DNA of 64,000 nucleotides from Massilia sp. PDC64 (GCF_900101265.1 NZ_FMZS01000004.1:310001-374000); one strand, 5' to 3'; shown: positions 35,177-44,562, counted from the stretch's first letter. Notes: generated from the sequence alone by a model not told the origin. Numbers and translations are program-made.

Positions 35177-37585
35177 GTGGATGACCATAACGACGGCAAG
35201 GGCTGGGACGGACGCGAACGCAGGATGATCGACCGCGCCGGGGCCCGCGCCAGGCAAGCCTATGCGCGGGCGCACGGGCACCTGATGACCAAACCGCCGC
35301 ACCTGCGCTGGCTGTACATCGCCGCCGGGCTCGCGCTGTTGCTGGTAACGCTGTTCGCCGTCTGGATCGCGCTGCTGTTCCCTCTCACGCCCGGCATCGA
35401 GGATGTGAAACAGGCGCGCGTGGCGCGGCCCACCGTCGTCGTGTCGGCCGACGGCCGCCAGCTGGCCAGTTTCGAACAGGGCATCCAGATGAAGGTGCCG
35501 CTGTCGGCCGTGTCGCCGAACGTCGTCAACGCCCTCATCGCGACGGAAGACCACCGCTTCTACGACCACCACGGCGTGGACTTCACCCGCATCGCGGGCG
35601 CCCTCGTCGCCAACCTGAAGGGCGACGCGCAGGGCGGTTCGACGATCACCCAGCAGCTCGCCCGCAACCTGTTTCGCGACGAGATCGGCCGCGCCCGGAA
35701 CATCAACCGCAAGCTGAAGGAACTCATCACCGCCTTCAAGATCGAGAACACGTACAGCAAGACGGAAATCCTCGAAGCCTACCTGAACACCGTGCCGTTC
35801 CTGTACAACACGTACGGCATCGAGGCCGCGGCGCACACGTACTTCAACAAGTCGGCGGCCCAGTTGAACGAGACGGAGGCGGCCACGCTGGTCGGCATGC
35901 TGAAGGGCACCGCCTACTACAATCCCGTGACGAATCCGGAACGGTCGCTCGCGCGCCGCAACGTCGTGCTGGGGCAGATGCTGAAGGCGGGCGCGTTCGA
36001 CGAAGCGAAATACCGCCAGCTCGTCAAACGGCCCCTGCGCCTGCATTTCGCGCGCCTCGCGGAACGCACGGGCAAGGACGACCATTTCACGGCCTACGTG
36101 CGGCGCTGGCTCGTCGACTGGGCGAACAAGAACGACGCCGACCTGCAGCAGGACGGCCTCGTCGTGCAGACGACGCTCGACTACGACCTCCAGCAGGCCG
36201 CGCAGCGCGCCGTCGAACGCCAGGCCAGTGCGCTGCAGGCCATCGCCGACGTCGACTGGGCCCATTCGTGGCCGATCAACGCGACGTCCACGCAGACCTA
36301 TGTCGACATGCGCGACGGCGTGAATCCGTTCGAATACTACTGGCAGTCGCACGGCGAGCTGCTGGAGACGTTCATCCGCGAGTCGTCCGAGTACCGCAAG
36401 GCCGTCGACGGCGGCGAGAATCCCGTCGCGGCGCTGAAACGACTGAAGGCGGACCGCGCGTTCATGCGCCAGCTGAAGGCGTCGAAATCGCGCCTGGAGG
36501 CGGGCTTCCTCGCGATGGACCCGACGACGGGCGAGATCAAGGCCTGGGTGGGCAGCCGCGACTTCGAGAAGGAACAGTACGACCACGTGGCGCAGGCCGC
36601 GCGCCAGCCCGGCTCCACGTTCAAGCCGATCGTCTACGCGGCCGCGCTGGAAAAGGGCATCGCGCCGGACCACCCGTACCTGGACGCCGTCACGACGATC
36701 CGCTTTTCCGACGGCACCTTGTGGCGCCCGACGGACAACAGCGGTACGACTGGCCGCCAGCTCACCTTGCGCGACGGTCTCGTGTATTCGAAGAACACGA
36801 TCACGGCGCAGGTCGTGCGCGACATCGGCGTGGCGCCCGTCGTCAAGCTGGCACAGGACCTGGGCGTCCGCACGAGCAAGCTGGCGCCCGTGCCGTCGAT
36901 CGCGCTCGGCTCCAGCCCCGTCACCCTGCTGGAGATGGTCAACGCGTATTCGACGATCGCCGCGCAGGGCGACTACCGCAAGCCCGTGTTCGTGCGCCGC
37001 ATCACGGACCGCAACGGCCAGGTGATCGCCGATTTCGGTTCGCAGACGCCCCAGCGGGTGCTGTCGCAGGAATCGGCCGTCACCCTGATCGACATGATGC
37101 GCGGCGTGATCAACCGGGGCACGGGCACGGGGATCCGCTACCGCTTCGGCATCACGGCCGACGTGGCGGGCAAGACGGGCACGACGCAGAACAACGCGGA
37201 CGCGTGGTTCATCATGATGCACCCGAACCTCGTCGCGGGCGCATGGGTGGGCTTCAACGACAACCGCGTCACCATGCGCTCGAACTACTGGGGGCAGGGC
37301 GGCCACAGCGCGATCCTGCTCGTGGGCGACTTCTTCAAGTCCGCGCTCGACAGCGGCAAGGTCAGCGCCGACGCGCTGTTCCCGGGCGGGCGCAAGCCCG
37401 AACCCGTGACGCGTCACGAAGAACCGCCGCCCGAGGAAGACATGGAAGAGGGCGGCGACATGCAGCAGGAAGGCGGCCCGCCGCCCGACACGCCGCAGCC
37501 GCCTGACCACGAACCGCCGGCGCCGCCGCAATCCGACCAGCCGTCGGAAGGCATCATGCTGCCGCCGCCTCCCAACGACGCGTGA
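35177..37585 (+). CDS. Class A penicillin-binding protein (transglycosylase/transpeptidase)
   Basis: The 802-residue murein synthase has one membrane helix (about 52-75), a GT51 domain (ATEDHRFYDHHGVDFTRIAG, GGSTITQQLARNLF) and a transpeptidase domain with all three active-site motifs: Ser in RQPGSTFKPIVY (SxxK), YSKNT (SxN) and AGKTGTTQNNADAWF (KTG). The C-terminal 65 residues are a Pro/Glu-rich, presumably unstructured tail (PPPEEDMEEGGDMQQEGGPP), which is unusual. The GTG at 35177 is used, with AGGAAGAAACGAGA upstream; ATG 35225 is an alternative that would remove 16 residues. Confidence 0.92.
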   Translation: MDDHNDGKGWDGRERRMIDRAGARARQAYARAHGHLMTKPPHLRWLYIAAGLALLLVTLFAVWIALLFPLTPGIEDVKQARVARPTVVVSADGRQLASFEQGIQMKVPLSAVSPNVVNALIATEDHRFYDHHGVDFTRIAGALVANLKGDAQGGSTITQQLARNLFRDEIGRARNINRKLKELITAFKIENTYSKTEILEAYLNTVPFLYNTYGIEAAAHTYFNKSAAQLNETEAATLVGMLKGTAYYNPVTNPERSLARRNVVLGQMLKAGAFDEAKYRQLVKRPLRLHFARLAERTGKDDHFTAYVRRWLVDWANKNDADLQQDGLVVQTTLDYDLQQAAQRAVERQASALQAIADVDWAHSWPINATSTQTYVDMRDGVNPFEYYWQSHGELLETFIRESSEYRKAVDGGENPVAALKRLKADRAFMRQLKASKSRLEAGFLAMDPTTGEIKAWVGSRDFEKEQYDHVAQAARQPGSTFKPIVYAAALEKGIAPDHPYLDAVTTIRFSDGTLWRPTDNSGTTGRQLTLRDGLVYSKNTITAQVVRDIGVAPVVKLAQDLGVRTSKLAPVPSIALGSSPVTLLEMVNAYSTIAAQGDYRKPVFVRRITDRNGQVIADFGSQTPQRVLSQESAVTLIDMMRGVINRGTGTGIRYRFGITADVAGKTGTTQNNADAWFIMMHPNLVAGAWVGFNDNRVTMRSNYWGQGGHSAILLVGDFFKSALDSGKVSADALFPGGRKPEPVTRHEEPPPEEDMEEGGDMQQEGGPPPDTPQPPDHEPPAPPQSDQPSEGIMLPPPPNDA

Positions 37586-37625
37586 TCGCGGGGTGGGCAC
37601 ACCGCGCCCACACGCGGTGTGCGAA

Positions 37626-38471
37626 TCAAAGTATCGGGGTACCGCCCGTGACCGGGATGCGCGCCCCGGAAATGTAGCTGGCCTCGTCGGACGCGAGCAT
37701 CACGTACACGGGCGCCACTTCCACCGGCTGGCCCGGCCGCTTCATCGGCACCTGCTGGCCGAAGCTCTCCACCTGGTCCGGCGGCATCGTCGACGGGATG
37801 AGCGGCGTCCAGATCGGCCCCGGCGCGACGGAATTGACCCGGATGCCTTTTTCGGCCAGCAGTTGCGCGAGGCCGGCCGTGAAGTTCGCGATGGCGCCCT
37901 TGGTCGTCGCATACGGCAGCAGGGTCGGCTTCGGATTGTCGGAGTTGATCGACGTCGTGTTGATGATGGAGGACCCCGGCTTCATGTGTTTCACCGCCGC
38001 CTTGCAGATGTGGAACATGGCCGTGATGTTGACGGCGAACGTGCGGTCCCATTCCTCGTCCGGGATCTCTTCCAGCGACTGGCGCGTCATCTGGAACGCC
38101 GCGTTGTTGACCAGCACGTCGATGCGGCCGAATTCCTGCACGGCGCGGTCGACGATGGCGCGGCAGTGGGCGGGATCCGCGATGTCGCCCGGGACCAGCA
38201 CGGCCTTGCGGCCCGCCTCGCGCACGAGGCGTTCCGTCTCGCGGGCGTCGTCATGCTCGTCGAGATAGGAAATCAGCACGTCCGCCCCTTCGCGCGCGAA
38301 GGCGAGGGCGACGGCGCGGCCGATGCCGCTGTCGCCGCCCGTGATGACGGTGGCCTTGTCCTTGAGCCGGCCGTGGCCGACATAGCTCGTCTCGCCGTGG
38401 TCCGCCTTGGGCGTCAGTTGCGACTCGTGGCCGGGCGGGGTCTGTTGTTGCGCGGGTTGATGTTCCTGCAT
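37626..38471 (-). CDS. SDR-family oxidoreductase (YghA/YhdF-like)
   Basis: The 281-residue protein has the short-chain dehydrogenase layout: cofactor motif ITGGDSGIGRAVALAFA, VNNAA, and the catalytic Ser (NTTS) with YATTK. An N-terminal extension of about 30 residues rich in Gln and Pro (HQPAQQQTPPGHESQLTPK) is typical of the YghA/YhdF-like stress-related subgroup. The substrate is unknown. AGGAGGTTACG precedes the ATG. The mechanosensitive channel and DUF3606 genes upstream suggest a general stress cluster. Confidence 0.9.
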   Translation of the reverse strand: MQEHQPAQQQTPPGHESQLTPKADHGETSYVGHGRLKDKATVITGGDSGIGRAVALAFAREGADVLISYLDEHDDARETERLVREAGRKAVLVPGDIADPAHCRAIVDRAVQEFGRIDVLVNNAAFQMTRQSLEEIPDEEWDRTFAVNITAMFHICKAAVKHMKPGSSIINTTSINSDNPKPTLLPYATTKGAIANFTAGLAQLLAEKGIRVNSVAPGPIWTPLIPSTMPPDQVESFGQQVPMKRPGQPVEVAPVYVMLASDEASYISGARIPVTGGTPIL

Positions 38472-38546
38472 CGTAACCTCCTGTAAGAACGTTGGAGGCT
38501 CGGATGATAGGGCCGGATGCCGGGACGCGGCGTCCGGTTCCGCAGG

Positions 38547-39677
38547 TCAATGCATGGGCCGCGCTTGCGGCGTCCCGCGACCGTCCGGTCGACGCGCGCC
38601 GGCCCCGTCGTTGGCGGCCGGTTGCTGCAGCAACAGCTCCTGGGCGCGCGGCGCCGTCGAGATGCCCAGCTCGCGCAGCAGCTGCATCGTCTCCAGCAGC
38701 ACGGCCTGCTGGGTCTGCAGGAACAGGCCGTAGTTGGCGTCCGTCAGGTTGTAGACGATGTCGTATTCCAGGTAGTTCTGGTCCATCGTCGTCAGGGTGA
38801 CATGGTCGAGTTTCACCTTGTCCCTGGCCGAAATGATGGCGCCCACGCGCTCTGGGAGCTGCGCCGCCAGTTCGTGCGGCGTGGCCGGATTGATACGCAG
38901 GGTGTACTGCACGCGGCGCGTGTTCTGCCGTTTGAAATTGTGCACGACCTTGCGCAGCAGCTCCGCGTTGGCGATCACGATCTGCTCGCCCGACAGTGCG
39001 CGGATGCGCGTGGTCTTGAGACCCACGTGCTCGATCGTGCCCGAGAATTCCGGCACCGAGATCGCGTCGCCCACCTCGAACGGCTTGTCGGTGGCGATCG
39101 ACAGCGACGCGAACAGGTCGCCGAGGATGTTCTGCACGGCCAGCGCGACGGCCACGCCGCCGATGCCCAGGCTCGCGACGAACGTCGTCACGTTGATGCC
39201 GAGGTTGGACAGCATCGCCAGCAGGAACACGGTCCACACGCTCCATTGCAGCGCCCAGATCATAAGCGTGTGGGCGACCGTGACCTGGTCGTCTTCCAGG
39301 CCCTTGCCGTGCACGCGGAAGTAGCGGCGCGCCGTCACGGCGATGGCGTGGTGCAGGTACAGCGCCAGTTGCGCGCCGAGCGTGATGAACCACAGGTGGG
39401 CGATGCGCTGGTCCCACGGCGGCGGCAGGTCGAGCAGCGACACGCCGATGAGGATAGCCGTGGCGAAGATGGCGAAGTTGCTCGTGCGCGCGAGCGTGTG
39501 GCGCAGGACTTCGACGATGGGTTTATGGGCCCGCTCGTCGTCCAGCCGGTCGAGGCGGCGGCGGAACAGGCGCACGGCGCCGTGGATGGCGATGAAGCTG
39601 AGAACGGCGGCGGAGAGGGCCACGGCCGCGTTGGTCCAGCTGATGTCGAGTTCGGAGAAATAGCCGCGGATAGTCAT
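38547..39677 (-). CDS. MscS-family mechanosensitive ion channel
   Basis: The 376-residue protein has an N-terminal group of helices (to about 155), the pore helix region TFVASLGIGGVAVALAVQN, and the MscS beta domain (DKPFEVGDAISV, GTIEHVGLKTTRIRALSGEQ). It should open on membrane tension after osmotic downshock. The C-terminal 35 residues are Gln/Ala/Arg-rich and probably unstructured. The ATG at 39677 has a GGAGC-type sequence upstream. Confidence 0.92.
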   Translation of the reverse strand: MTIRGYFSELDISWTNAAVALSAAVLSFIAIHGAVRLFRRRLDRLDDERAHKPIVEVLRHTLARTSNFAIFATAILIGVSLLDLPPPWDQRIAHLWFITLGAQLALYLHHAIAVTARRYFRVHGKGLEDDQVTVAHTLMIWALQWSVWTVFLLAMLSNLGINVTTFVASLGIGGVAVALAVQNILGDLFASLSIATDKPFEVGDAISVPEFSGTIEHVGLKTTRIRALSGEQIVIANAELLRKVVHNFKRQNTRRVQYTLRINPATPHELAAQLPERVGAIISARDKVKLDHVTLTTMDQNYLEYDIVYNLTDANYGLFLQTQQAVLLETMQLLRELGISTAPRAQELLLQQPAANDGAGARRPDGRGTPQARPMH

Positions 39678-39782
39678 CGGGCTCCTTTCGAAATGGCGGG
39701 AAAACGGTTGCGCGGGAGCACGCGCGGTAGGGAACGCCCGGCCGGCGGGGCCGGGCGGGCGTCGGGTACGGCGCTGGAAGGA

Positions 39783-39971
39783 TCAGTGGCGCGTGCCGCG
39801 CAGGTGCTGGCGCACGGCCTCGACGCTGCTGCTGCCGGCTTCCTCGACGGCCTTCGCCAACTCTTCCTCGGTCACGCCCAGCTCCTTGGTCCAGTACTGG
39901 ACTTCCCATTTTTCGTGCAGGTTGATGCGCGAGCGGTCCTGCTGGCCGCGATTTTGCAGGTTGTCGGACAT
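39783..39971 (-). CDS. DUF3606 family small protein
   Basis: The 62-residue protein reads SRINLHEKWEVQYWTKELGV then TEEELAKAVEEAGSSSVEAV, the hallmark of DUF3606, a short helical family found widely in alpha- and betaproteobacteria with no known biochemical function. AAGGAGG lies 5 nt before the ATG at 39971. It is upstream of and co-directional with the MscS gene (105 bp away). Confidence 0.85.
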   Translation of the reverse strand: MSDNLQNRGQQDRSRINLHEKWEVQYWTKELGVTEEELAKAVEEAGSSSVEAVRQHLRGTRH

Positions 39972-40126
39972 GATGGCCTCCTTGGTCGATATGACGTCAG
40001 GATGCCACCGTGCGCGGCCGTATTCCGTTCGGTGTTTCACGTTGTGACCGCCTGAAAAGTGTCTTGGGCTTACGGCAAGGGTGGGTTTTGTTGTAGGCTA
40101 GCGTGATCGACAACATGGAGACATGC

Positions 40127-40450
40127 ATGAGCAAACCCTATGAAACGGCGCAGCCCGAGCGCAGCGCCATCGACGCGCTGCCCGGCGTCGTTGCCCTCGA
40201 CTTCGGCACGAACTGGTGCGGCTATTGCCAGGCGGCCGCCAGCCACATCGACGATGCGCTGGCATCGTATCCGGGGGTGCAGCACATCAAGGTCGAGGAT
40301 GGCCCCGGACGCAAGCTGGGCCGGTCGTTCAAGGTGAAGCTGTGGCCGACCGTCGTCGTGCTCAAGGATGGCCAGGAAGTCGCGCGCGTCGTGCGCCCGG
40401 TCGGGAGCGGCGAGCTCGCCGACGCGTTGTCGCAGGCCGGTGCCGCATGA
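40127..40450 (+). CDS. Thioredoxin-like protein with WCGYC active site
   Basis: The 107-residue cytoplasmic protein has the thioredoxin fold pattern: VVALDFGTNWCGYCQ with Cys31/Cys34, the cis-Pro in KLWPTVVVLKDG, and a C-terminal helix. The active site is WCGYC rather than WCGPC, which usually shifts redox potential upward. ATG 40127 has GGAG upstream. Its stop overlaps the next gene's start (ATGA), so it is translated together with an MFS carrier. Confidence 0.88.
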   Translation: MSKPYETAQPERSAIDALPGVVALDFGTNWCGYCQAAASHIDDALASYPGVQHIKVEDGPGRKLGRSFKVKLWPTVVVLKDGQEVARVVRPVGSGELADALSQAGAA

Positions 40451-41745
40451 CCGCAACCGCCACGCACACCCCACGGAACCGCCCCGCGACCGTCCTGTTC
40501 GCCAGTCTGATCGGCACCACCATCGAGTTCTTCGACTTTTATATCTATGCCACTGCCGCCGTGCTCGTGTTCCCGAAGCTGTTCTTCCCGGCCGGGGACG
40601 CCGCGGCGGCGACGCTCCAGTCGCTGGCCACGTTCGCCATCGCCTTCTTCGCGCGCCCCGTCGGCTCGGCCGTGTTCGGCCACTTCGGCGACCGCGTGGG
40701 ACGCAAGGCCACGCTCGTGGCCGCGCTGCTGACGATGGGCCTGTCGACCGTCTTCATCGGCCTGTTGCCCACCTATGCCACCATCGGAACCTTGGCGCCG
40801 CTGCTGTTGGCGCTGTGCCGCTTCGGCCAGGGCCTCGGGCTGGGCGGGGAATGGGGCGGCGCCGTGCTGCTGGCGACGGAGAACGCGCCGCCAGGCAAGC
40901 GCGCCTGGTACGGCATGTTCCCGCAGCTGGGCGCACCGATCGGCTTCTTCCTGTCCAGCGGCGTGTTCCTGCTGCTGTCGCAGACCCTGTCCGACGCCGA
41001 CTTCCTGCGCTACGGCTGGCGGATTCCGTTCCTCGCGAGCGCGCTGCTCGTGCTGGTGGGCCTGTACGTACGCCTGAAGATCACGGAAACGCCCGATTTC
41101 CAGGCCGTGCTCGACCGTAACGAGCGGGTGAAACTGCCCGTCGCGGCCGTGTTCGCGAACCACACGCGCGCGCTCGTGCTGGGCACCCTGGCCGCGCTGG
41201 CCACGTTCGTCGTGTTCTACCTGATGACCGTGTTCGCGCTGAGCTGGGGCACGTCCGCGCTGGGTTACTCGCGCCAGACCTTCCTGCTGCTGCAACTGGG
41301 CGCCATCGTGTTCTTCGGCCTCACGATCCCCATCGCGGCCGTGCTGGCGGACCGCCACGGCCGGCGCGCCGCGATGATCCTCGTGTCCGTCGGCTTGGCA
41401 TTGTTCGGCCTGCTGTTCGGCCCGCTGTTCGGGTCCGGCCAGCTGACGCTCGTCGCGCTGTTCCTCGTGCTGGGCCAGTGCCTGATCGGCCTGACGTATG
41501 GTCCGCTGGGCACCTTGCTGTCGGAACTGTTCCCGGCCGAGGTGCGCTACACGGGCGCGTCGCTCACGTTCAACCTGGCCGGCATCCTGGGCGCCTCGCT
41601 TGCGCCATATGTGGCAACATGGCTCGCGACCAACTACGGCCTGCAGACCGTGGGCTGGTATTTGAGCGTGGCCTCCGTCATCAGCCTCGTCGCGCTGCTG
41701 TTGACGGCGCCGGCAGCGCAGAGTACGCCGGCGGCCGCGCGCTGA
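40447..41745 (+). CDS. MFS transporter, metabolite:proton symporter (MHS) type
   Basis: The 432-residue carrier has twelve membrane segments and MHS-type motifs: LIGTTIEFFDFYIYATAAVL, GHFGDRVGRKATL, CRFGQGLGLGGEWGGAVLLA, and FPAEVRYTGASLTFNLAG. Relatives move organic acids or betaine-like compounds with protons. It is coupled to the thioredoxin-like gene by a 4-bp overlap. It is a paralog of the carrier at 12879-14225. Confidence 0.92.
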   Translation: MTATATHTPRNRPATVLFASLIGTTIEFFDFYIYATAAVLVFPKLFFPAGDAAAATLQSLATFAIAFFARPVGSAVFGHFGDRVGRKATLVAALLTMGLSTVFIGLLPTYATIGTLAPLLLALCRFGQGLGLGGEWGGAVLLATENAPPGKRAWYGMFPQLGAPIGFFLSSGVFLLLSQTLSDADFLRYGWRIPFLASALLVLVGLYVRLKITETPDFQAVLDRNERVKLPVAAVFANHTRALVLGTLAALATFVVFYLMTVFALSWGTSALGYSRQTFLLLQLGAIVFFGLTIPIAAVLADRHGRRAAMILVSVGLALFGLLFGPLFGSGQLTLVALFLVLGQCLIGLTYGPLGTLLSELFPAEVRYTGASLTFNLAGILGASLAPYVATWLATNYGLQTVGWYLSVASVISLVALLLTAPAAQSTPAAAR

Positions 41746-41766
41746 CACTGACGACGGGAGAGGGCG

Positions 41767-42177
41767 ATGGGATTGCAGGGTGGCTGCATGTGCGGCGCGG
41801 TGCGCTACGAAGCGTCGGGTGACCCTTTCAACGCCACGCTCTGCCATTGCGTCGACTGCCGCCGCGCCAGCGGCGCACCCGCCCTGGCGTGGTTCAGCGT
41901 GCGCCGCGACGCGCTGCGCTGGACCCGCGGCAGCCCCGCCCGCAACGCTTCCAGCCCCGGCGTCGAACGCCTGTTCTGCGGCCGGTGCGGCACGCAGCTG
42001 ACGTGGCACGGCGCCGACGCTCCCGACGAGATCGACGTGACGATCTGCAGCCTGGACGAACCGGATGCCGTTGCGCCGGCGGACCATACGTTCGCGTCCC
42101 AACAGGTGCGCTGGCTGCATCTTGCGGATGCACTACCACGTTACGTCAGGACACGGTCCAACGGGCAACTTTGTTGA
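41767..42177 (+). CDS. GFA-family zinc protein
   Basis: The 136-residue protein has the zinc-binding cysteines of the GFA (glutathione-dependent formaldehyde-activating enzyme-like) family: GGCMCGAVRYE, CHCVDCRR and FCGRCGTQL. Most members have unproven function despite the name. GGGAGAGGGCG precedes the ATG at 41767. A weak hairpin with a short T-run (42184-42203) follows its stop. Confidence 0.9.
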   Translation: MGLQGGCMCGAVRYEASGDPFNATLCHCVDCRRASGAPALAWFSVRRDALRWTRGSPARNASSPGVERLFCGRCGTQLTWHGADAPDEIDVTICSLDEPDAVAPADHTFASQQVRWLHLADALPRYVRTRSNGQLC

Positions 42178-42296
42178 AAATATGACACAGTAAGTGTCGT
42201 TTTCTGCATAAACGTTACAATACAATACACAATTGGCAGGACGAAACGATAGCAAAACGCTAAAATTGGGGTTCTACAATTTATTTGGAGAACTTC

Positions 42297-42791
42297 ATGT
42301 TCAAGTCTGTCCTGCGTTTTGCCACCGGCGCCGTCCTGATGTCCGCCGCATTCTGCGCTTCCGCCGATCCGGCCACGTACAGGGACTTCAAGGTATCCGG
42401 CGTGCTGCAGGAAATCCCCGGCCCGTCGGCCCGCTGCCCGTCGAACTTCGGCGGCACGATCCTGGGCTTCGGCACCAGCAACCTCGCCGGCGCCAAGGTC
42501 ACGTTCCTGGCCACCGACTGCATCACGCCGAACGGCACCTCGTACACCTTCAGCGACGGTAAATTCCTGATCACGACGCTGACCGGCGAACTCATCTACG
42601 CCAACTACAGCGGCCAGTTCGTCCCGACGGGCGAAGGCACCAAGTTCGTCTTCAGCAACGCGACGTTCCAGATCACGGGCGGAACCGGCCGTTACGCGAA
42701 AGCGACGGGCGGCGGCGACATCGCCGGGACCGAGGACATGGCGACGGGGCAGGGCACGATCCAGCTGAGCGGCCGGATCCTGGCGAAATAA
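42297..42791 (+). CDS. Secreted beta-rich protein of unknown function
   Basis: The 164-residue product has a signal peptide (MFKSVLRFATGAVLMSAAFC, cleavage near ASA-DP) and a beta-rich body ending in the GGTGRYAKATGGG motif followed by GTIQLSGRI. Such a GTGRYAGATG motif is common in small secreted barrel-like proteins of the allene-oxide-cyclase-like type. TTGGAG is 6 nt upstream of ATG 42297; a start at 42285 lacks such a site. It has its own terminator. Function is unknown. Confidence 0.72.
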   Translation: MFKSVLRFATGAVLMSAAFCASADPATYRDFKVSGVLQEIPGPSARCPSNFGGTILGFGTSNLAGAKVTFLATDCITPNGTSYTFSDGKFLITTLTGELIYANYSGQFVPTGEGTKFVFSNATFQITGGTGRYAKATGGGDIAGTEDMATGQGTIQLSGRILAK

Positions 42792-42811
42792 GCGGGGAAT
42801 CGGATTGAACG

Positions 42812-42838
42812 ACGGCCGGCATCGCCGGCCGTTTTCTT
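42812..42838 (+). terminator. Rho-independent terminator of the secreted-protein gene
   Basis: ACGGCCGGC (42812-42820) and GCCGGCCGT (42824-42832) form a 9-bp stem with a 3-nt loop, followed by TTTCTT. It ends 8 bp before the stop codon of the convergent DUF481 gene. Confidence 0.88.
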
Positions 42839-42845
42839 GTCCGGA

Positions 42846-43655
42846 TCAGAAGGAGTAGACGAGCGTCAGCGACGTCTGCGTATCCGTATTCTTCTTGTTG
42901 TCCGGCACGTTGGTATCGTTGCGCGCGCTGAACGCGGCCTTCATCTGCATCGTGCCGTTGATCTTGGTGGACAAGGCCGTCTCGGCGATCGAGTGCATGT
43001 TCGACGTGCCCCGTTCCACGCTCACGCTTTGCGAAAACGCCGCCGACGGGCTCACGCGCCAGCGCAGCTGGGCCGCGCCGCGCACGGTCATGCCGGACTC
43101 GACGCCGCCGGCCGCATTCTCGCCGTGGAAATAGCCCGGACCCACTTCGACGTCGACGGTTTCATTGTCGCGCTTCAGCAGCTGGGTGCCGTAGCCGACG
43201 CCGACCGACGAATAGCGGGTGTAGGCGCCGAACTTGTCGTTCACGTGGGAGCCGAGCAGGAAGGCGCGGTTGCCGTCTTCCAGCAGCTTGAACGCCGCCT
43301 TGGCCGACACCTGGTAACGCTCGGCCGACCGGGTCCGGGTCGTGGTGCCGTCGCCGTTGTGCGTGACGTCTTCCTTGAAGTAGCCGCTGAGGATGTATTC
43401 GTTGCTCCAGTTCGCCATCTCGTGGCGCGCATCGATCTTGCCGGTCACGGACGTGCCCTCGGTATTGCCCGAGGTCGTGATCGCGCCCAGCTCGGCCGAC
43501 GTGTACCAGTTGCTGCCTTCCGGTATCGCCGTCGTCGGGGCCTGGGTGAAGTAACTGGACGACGGTACGCTGCCGTCGAGGTCGTCCGGAGCGGCCATCG
43601 CCGCTCCCGCGCCGGTCAGGGCCAGCGCGCAAAGCATCAGAGATTTCATAGGCAT
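42846..43655 (-). CDS. DUF481 family outer-membrane beta-barrel protein
   Basis: The 269-residue protein has a signal peptide (ending AAMAAP), then SNWYTSAELGAITTSGNTEG, the usual opening of DUF481 salt-induced outer-membrane proteins, and a terminal aromatic residue (LTLVYSF). It should form a barrel in the outer membrane. Function is not established. Two starts 6 bp apart are possible (43655 MPMKS or 43649 MKS). Confidence 0.82.
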   Translation of the reverse strand: MPMKSLMLCALALTGAGAAMAAPDDLDGSVPSSSYFTQAPTTAIPEGSNWYTSAELGAITTSGNTEGTSVTGKIDARHEMANWSNEYILSGYFKEDVTHNGDGTTTRTRSAERYQVSAKAAFKLLEDGNRAFLLGSHVNDKFGAYTRYSSVGVGYGTQLLKRDNETVDVEVGPGYFHGENAAGGVESGMTVRGAAQLRWRVSPSAAFSQSVSVERGTSNMHSIAETALSTKINGTMQMKAAFSARNDTNVPDNKKNTDTQTSLTLVYSF

Positions 43656-43857
43656 CGGGTTGGCTGCCTTCCGTCGCCATCGGGAGCGATGCGCAGCCTG
43701 TCGTTCACGGATCATCTGCGGCAGGCCGAGCCTGCCGGCGGAGGCGACATTGTAGCCCAAAGCGCCGGACGAAATACTTTCGTGCGGAAAATTTACATAT
43801 TGACCTATGGGAACGCTTCAAAATATAGTGCAATTGTTAACTAGTCAAAGATTACGT

Positions 43858-43887
43858 TTGCAATTCTGCGGTAACGTTGCCTAGAAT
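43858..43887 (+). promoter_or_regulatory. Candidate sigma-70 promoter for the LuxR-type regulator
   Basis: TTGCAA (43858-43863) and TAGAAT (43882-43887) are separated by 18 bp in an AT-rich intergenic stretch, 46 bp ahead of the regulator's start. The match is reasonable but not tested. Confidence 0.45.
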
Positions 43888-43932
43888 GCTTGCTTTGCCG
43901 ACACACCGGCTTGCATGCATGAAGGAAGCACA

Positions 43933-44562
43933 GTGACCAGGCTAGTCATCGCCGACGATCACGAATTGATCCGGGAAGGGGTCAAGAAGATCGTACGGCC
44001 CTGCGCCGACCTAAAAATCGTCGGCGAAGCCGCAGACTTGAAGCAAGCGATCGCCCTCATCGCCCAGGTTCACCCCGACGTCGTGATCCTGGACCTGACA
44101 CTGCCCGATTACGACGGGCTGGACGGCTTCGCCGAACTGCGGCGCCATTTTCCCGACCTGCGGGTGGTGATCCTCAGCATGCATCCTGAGGAAAAGTACG
44201 CGCTCGCCTCGTTGCGCGCGGGTGCGCTCGGCTACGTCTCGAAGGCGATGGCATCGGCCGAACTCGTGGAAGCGGTACGCCGCGCGGCCACGGGCGGCAC
44301 ATGGCTGGGGCCGCGGGTCGGCGAACTGCTCGCGCTGGAGGCGCGCCCGGGCGGGCGTCCCCCGCACCACAGCCTGACGCCGCGCGAGGCGGAAATCGTC
44401 GCGCTGATCGGTTCCGGCCTGCAGATCAAGCAGGTGGCGGCCGAGCTGGGCATCAGCATCAGCTCCGTCAATACCTACCGCACCCGCATCTTCCGCAAGA
44501 TGGGGCTGTCGACGAACGCGGCCCTCATCCGCTACGCGCTCCAGCACGGCCTCGCCGGCTGA
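43933..44562 (+). CDS. LuxR/NarL-family response regulator
   Basis: The 209-residue protein has a full receiver (VIADDHELIREG, phosphoacceptor Asp54 in VVILDLTLPDYDG, Lys in GYVSKAM) and a C-terminal LuxR HTH (LTPREAEIVALI, QVAAELGISISSVNTYRTRI). The GTG at 43933 follows GAAGGAAGCACA; an in-frame ATG at 43915 has no ribosome binding site. No histidine kinase is adjacent, so the partner is elsewhere. A 273-bp gap follows with several GGCGCC-rich hairpins (about 44665-44700) and no gene. Confidence 0.92.
   Translation: MTRLVIADDHELIREGVKKIVRPCADLKIVGEAADLKQAIALIAQVHPDVVILDLTLPDYDGLDGFAELRRHFPDLRVVILSMHPEEKYALASLRAGALGYVSKAMASAELVEAVRRAATGGTWLGPRVGELLALEARPGGRPPHHSLTPREAEIVALIGSGLQIKQVAAELGISISSVNTYRTRIFRKMGLSTNAALIRYALQHGLAG

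Noticed and set aside
32263..35199. A 978-codon minus-strand frame
   Set aside because: It mirrors the CHASE-PAS-GGDEF-EAL gene codon for codon and has no recognisable domain.
42184..42203. A terminator after the GFA gene
   Set aside because: The stem is only 5 bp (GACAC/GTGTC); kept as a remark rather than a feature.
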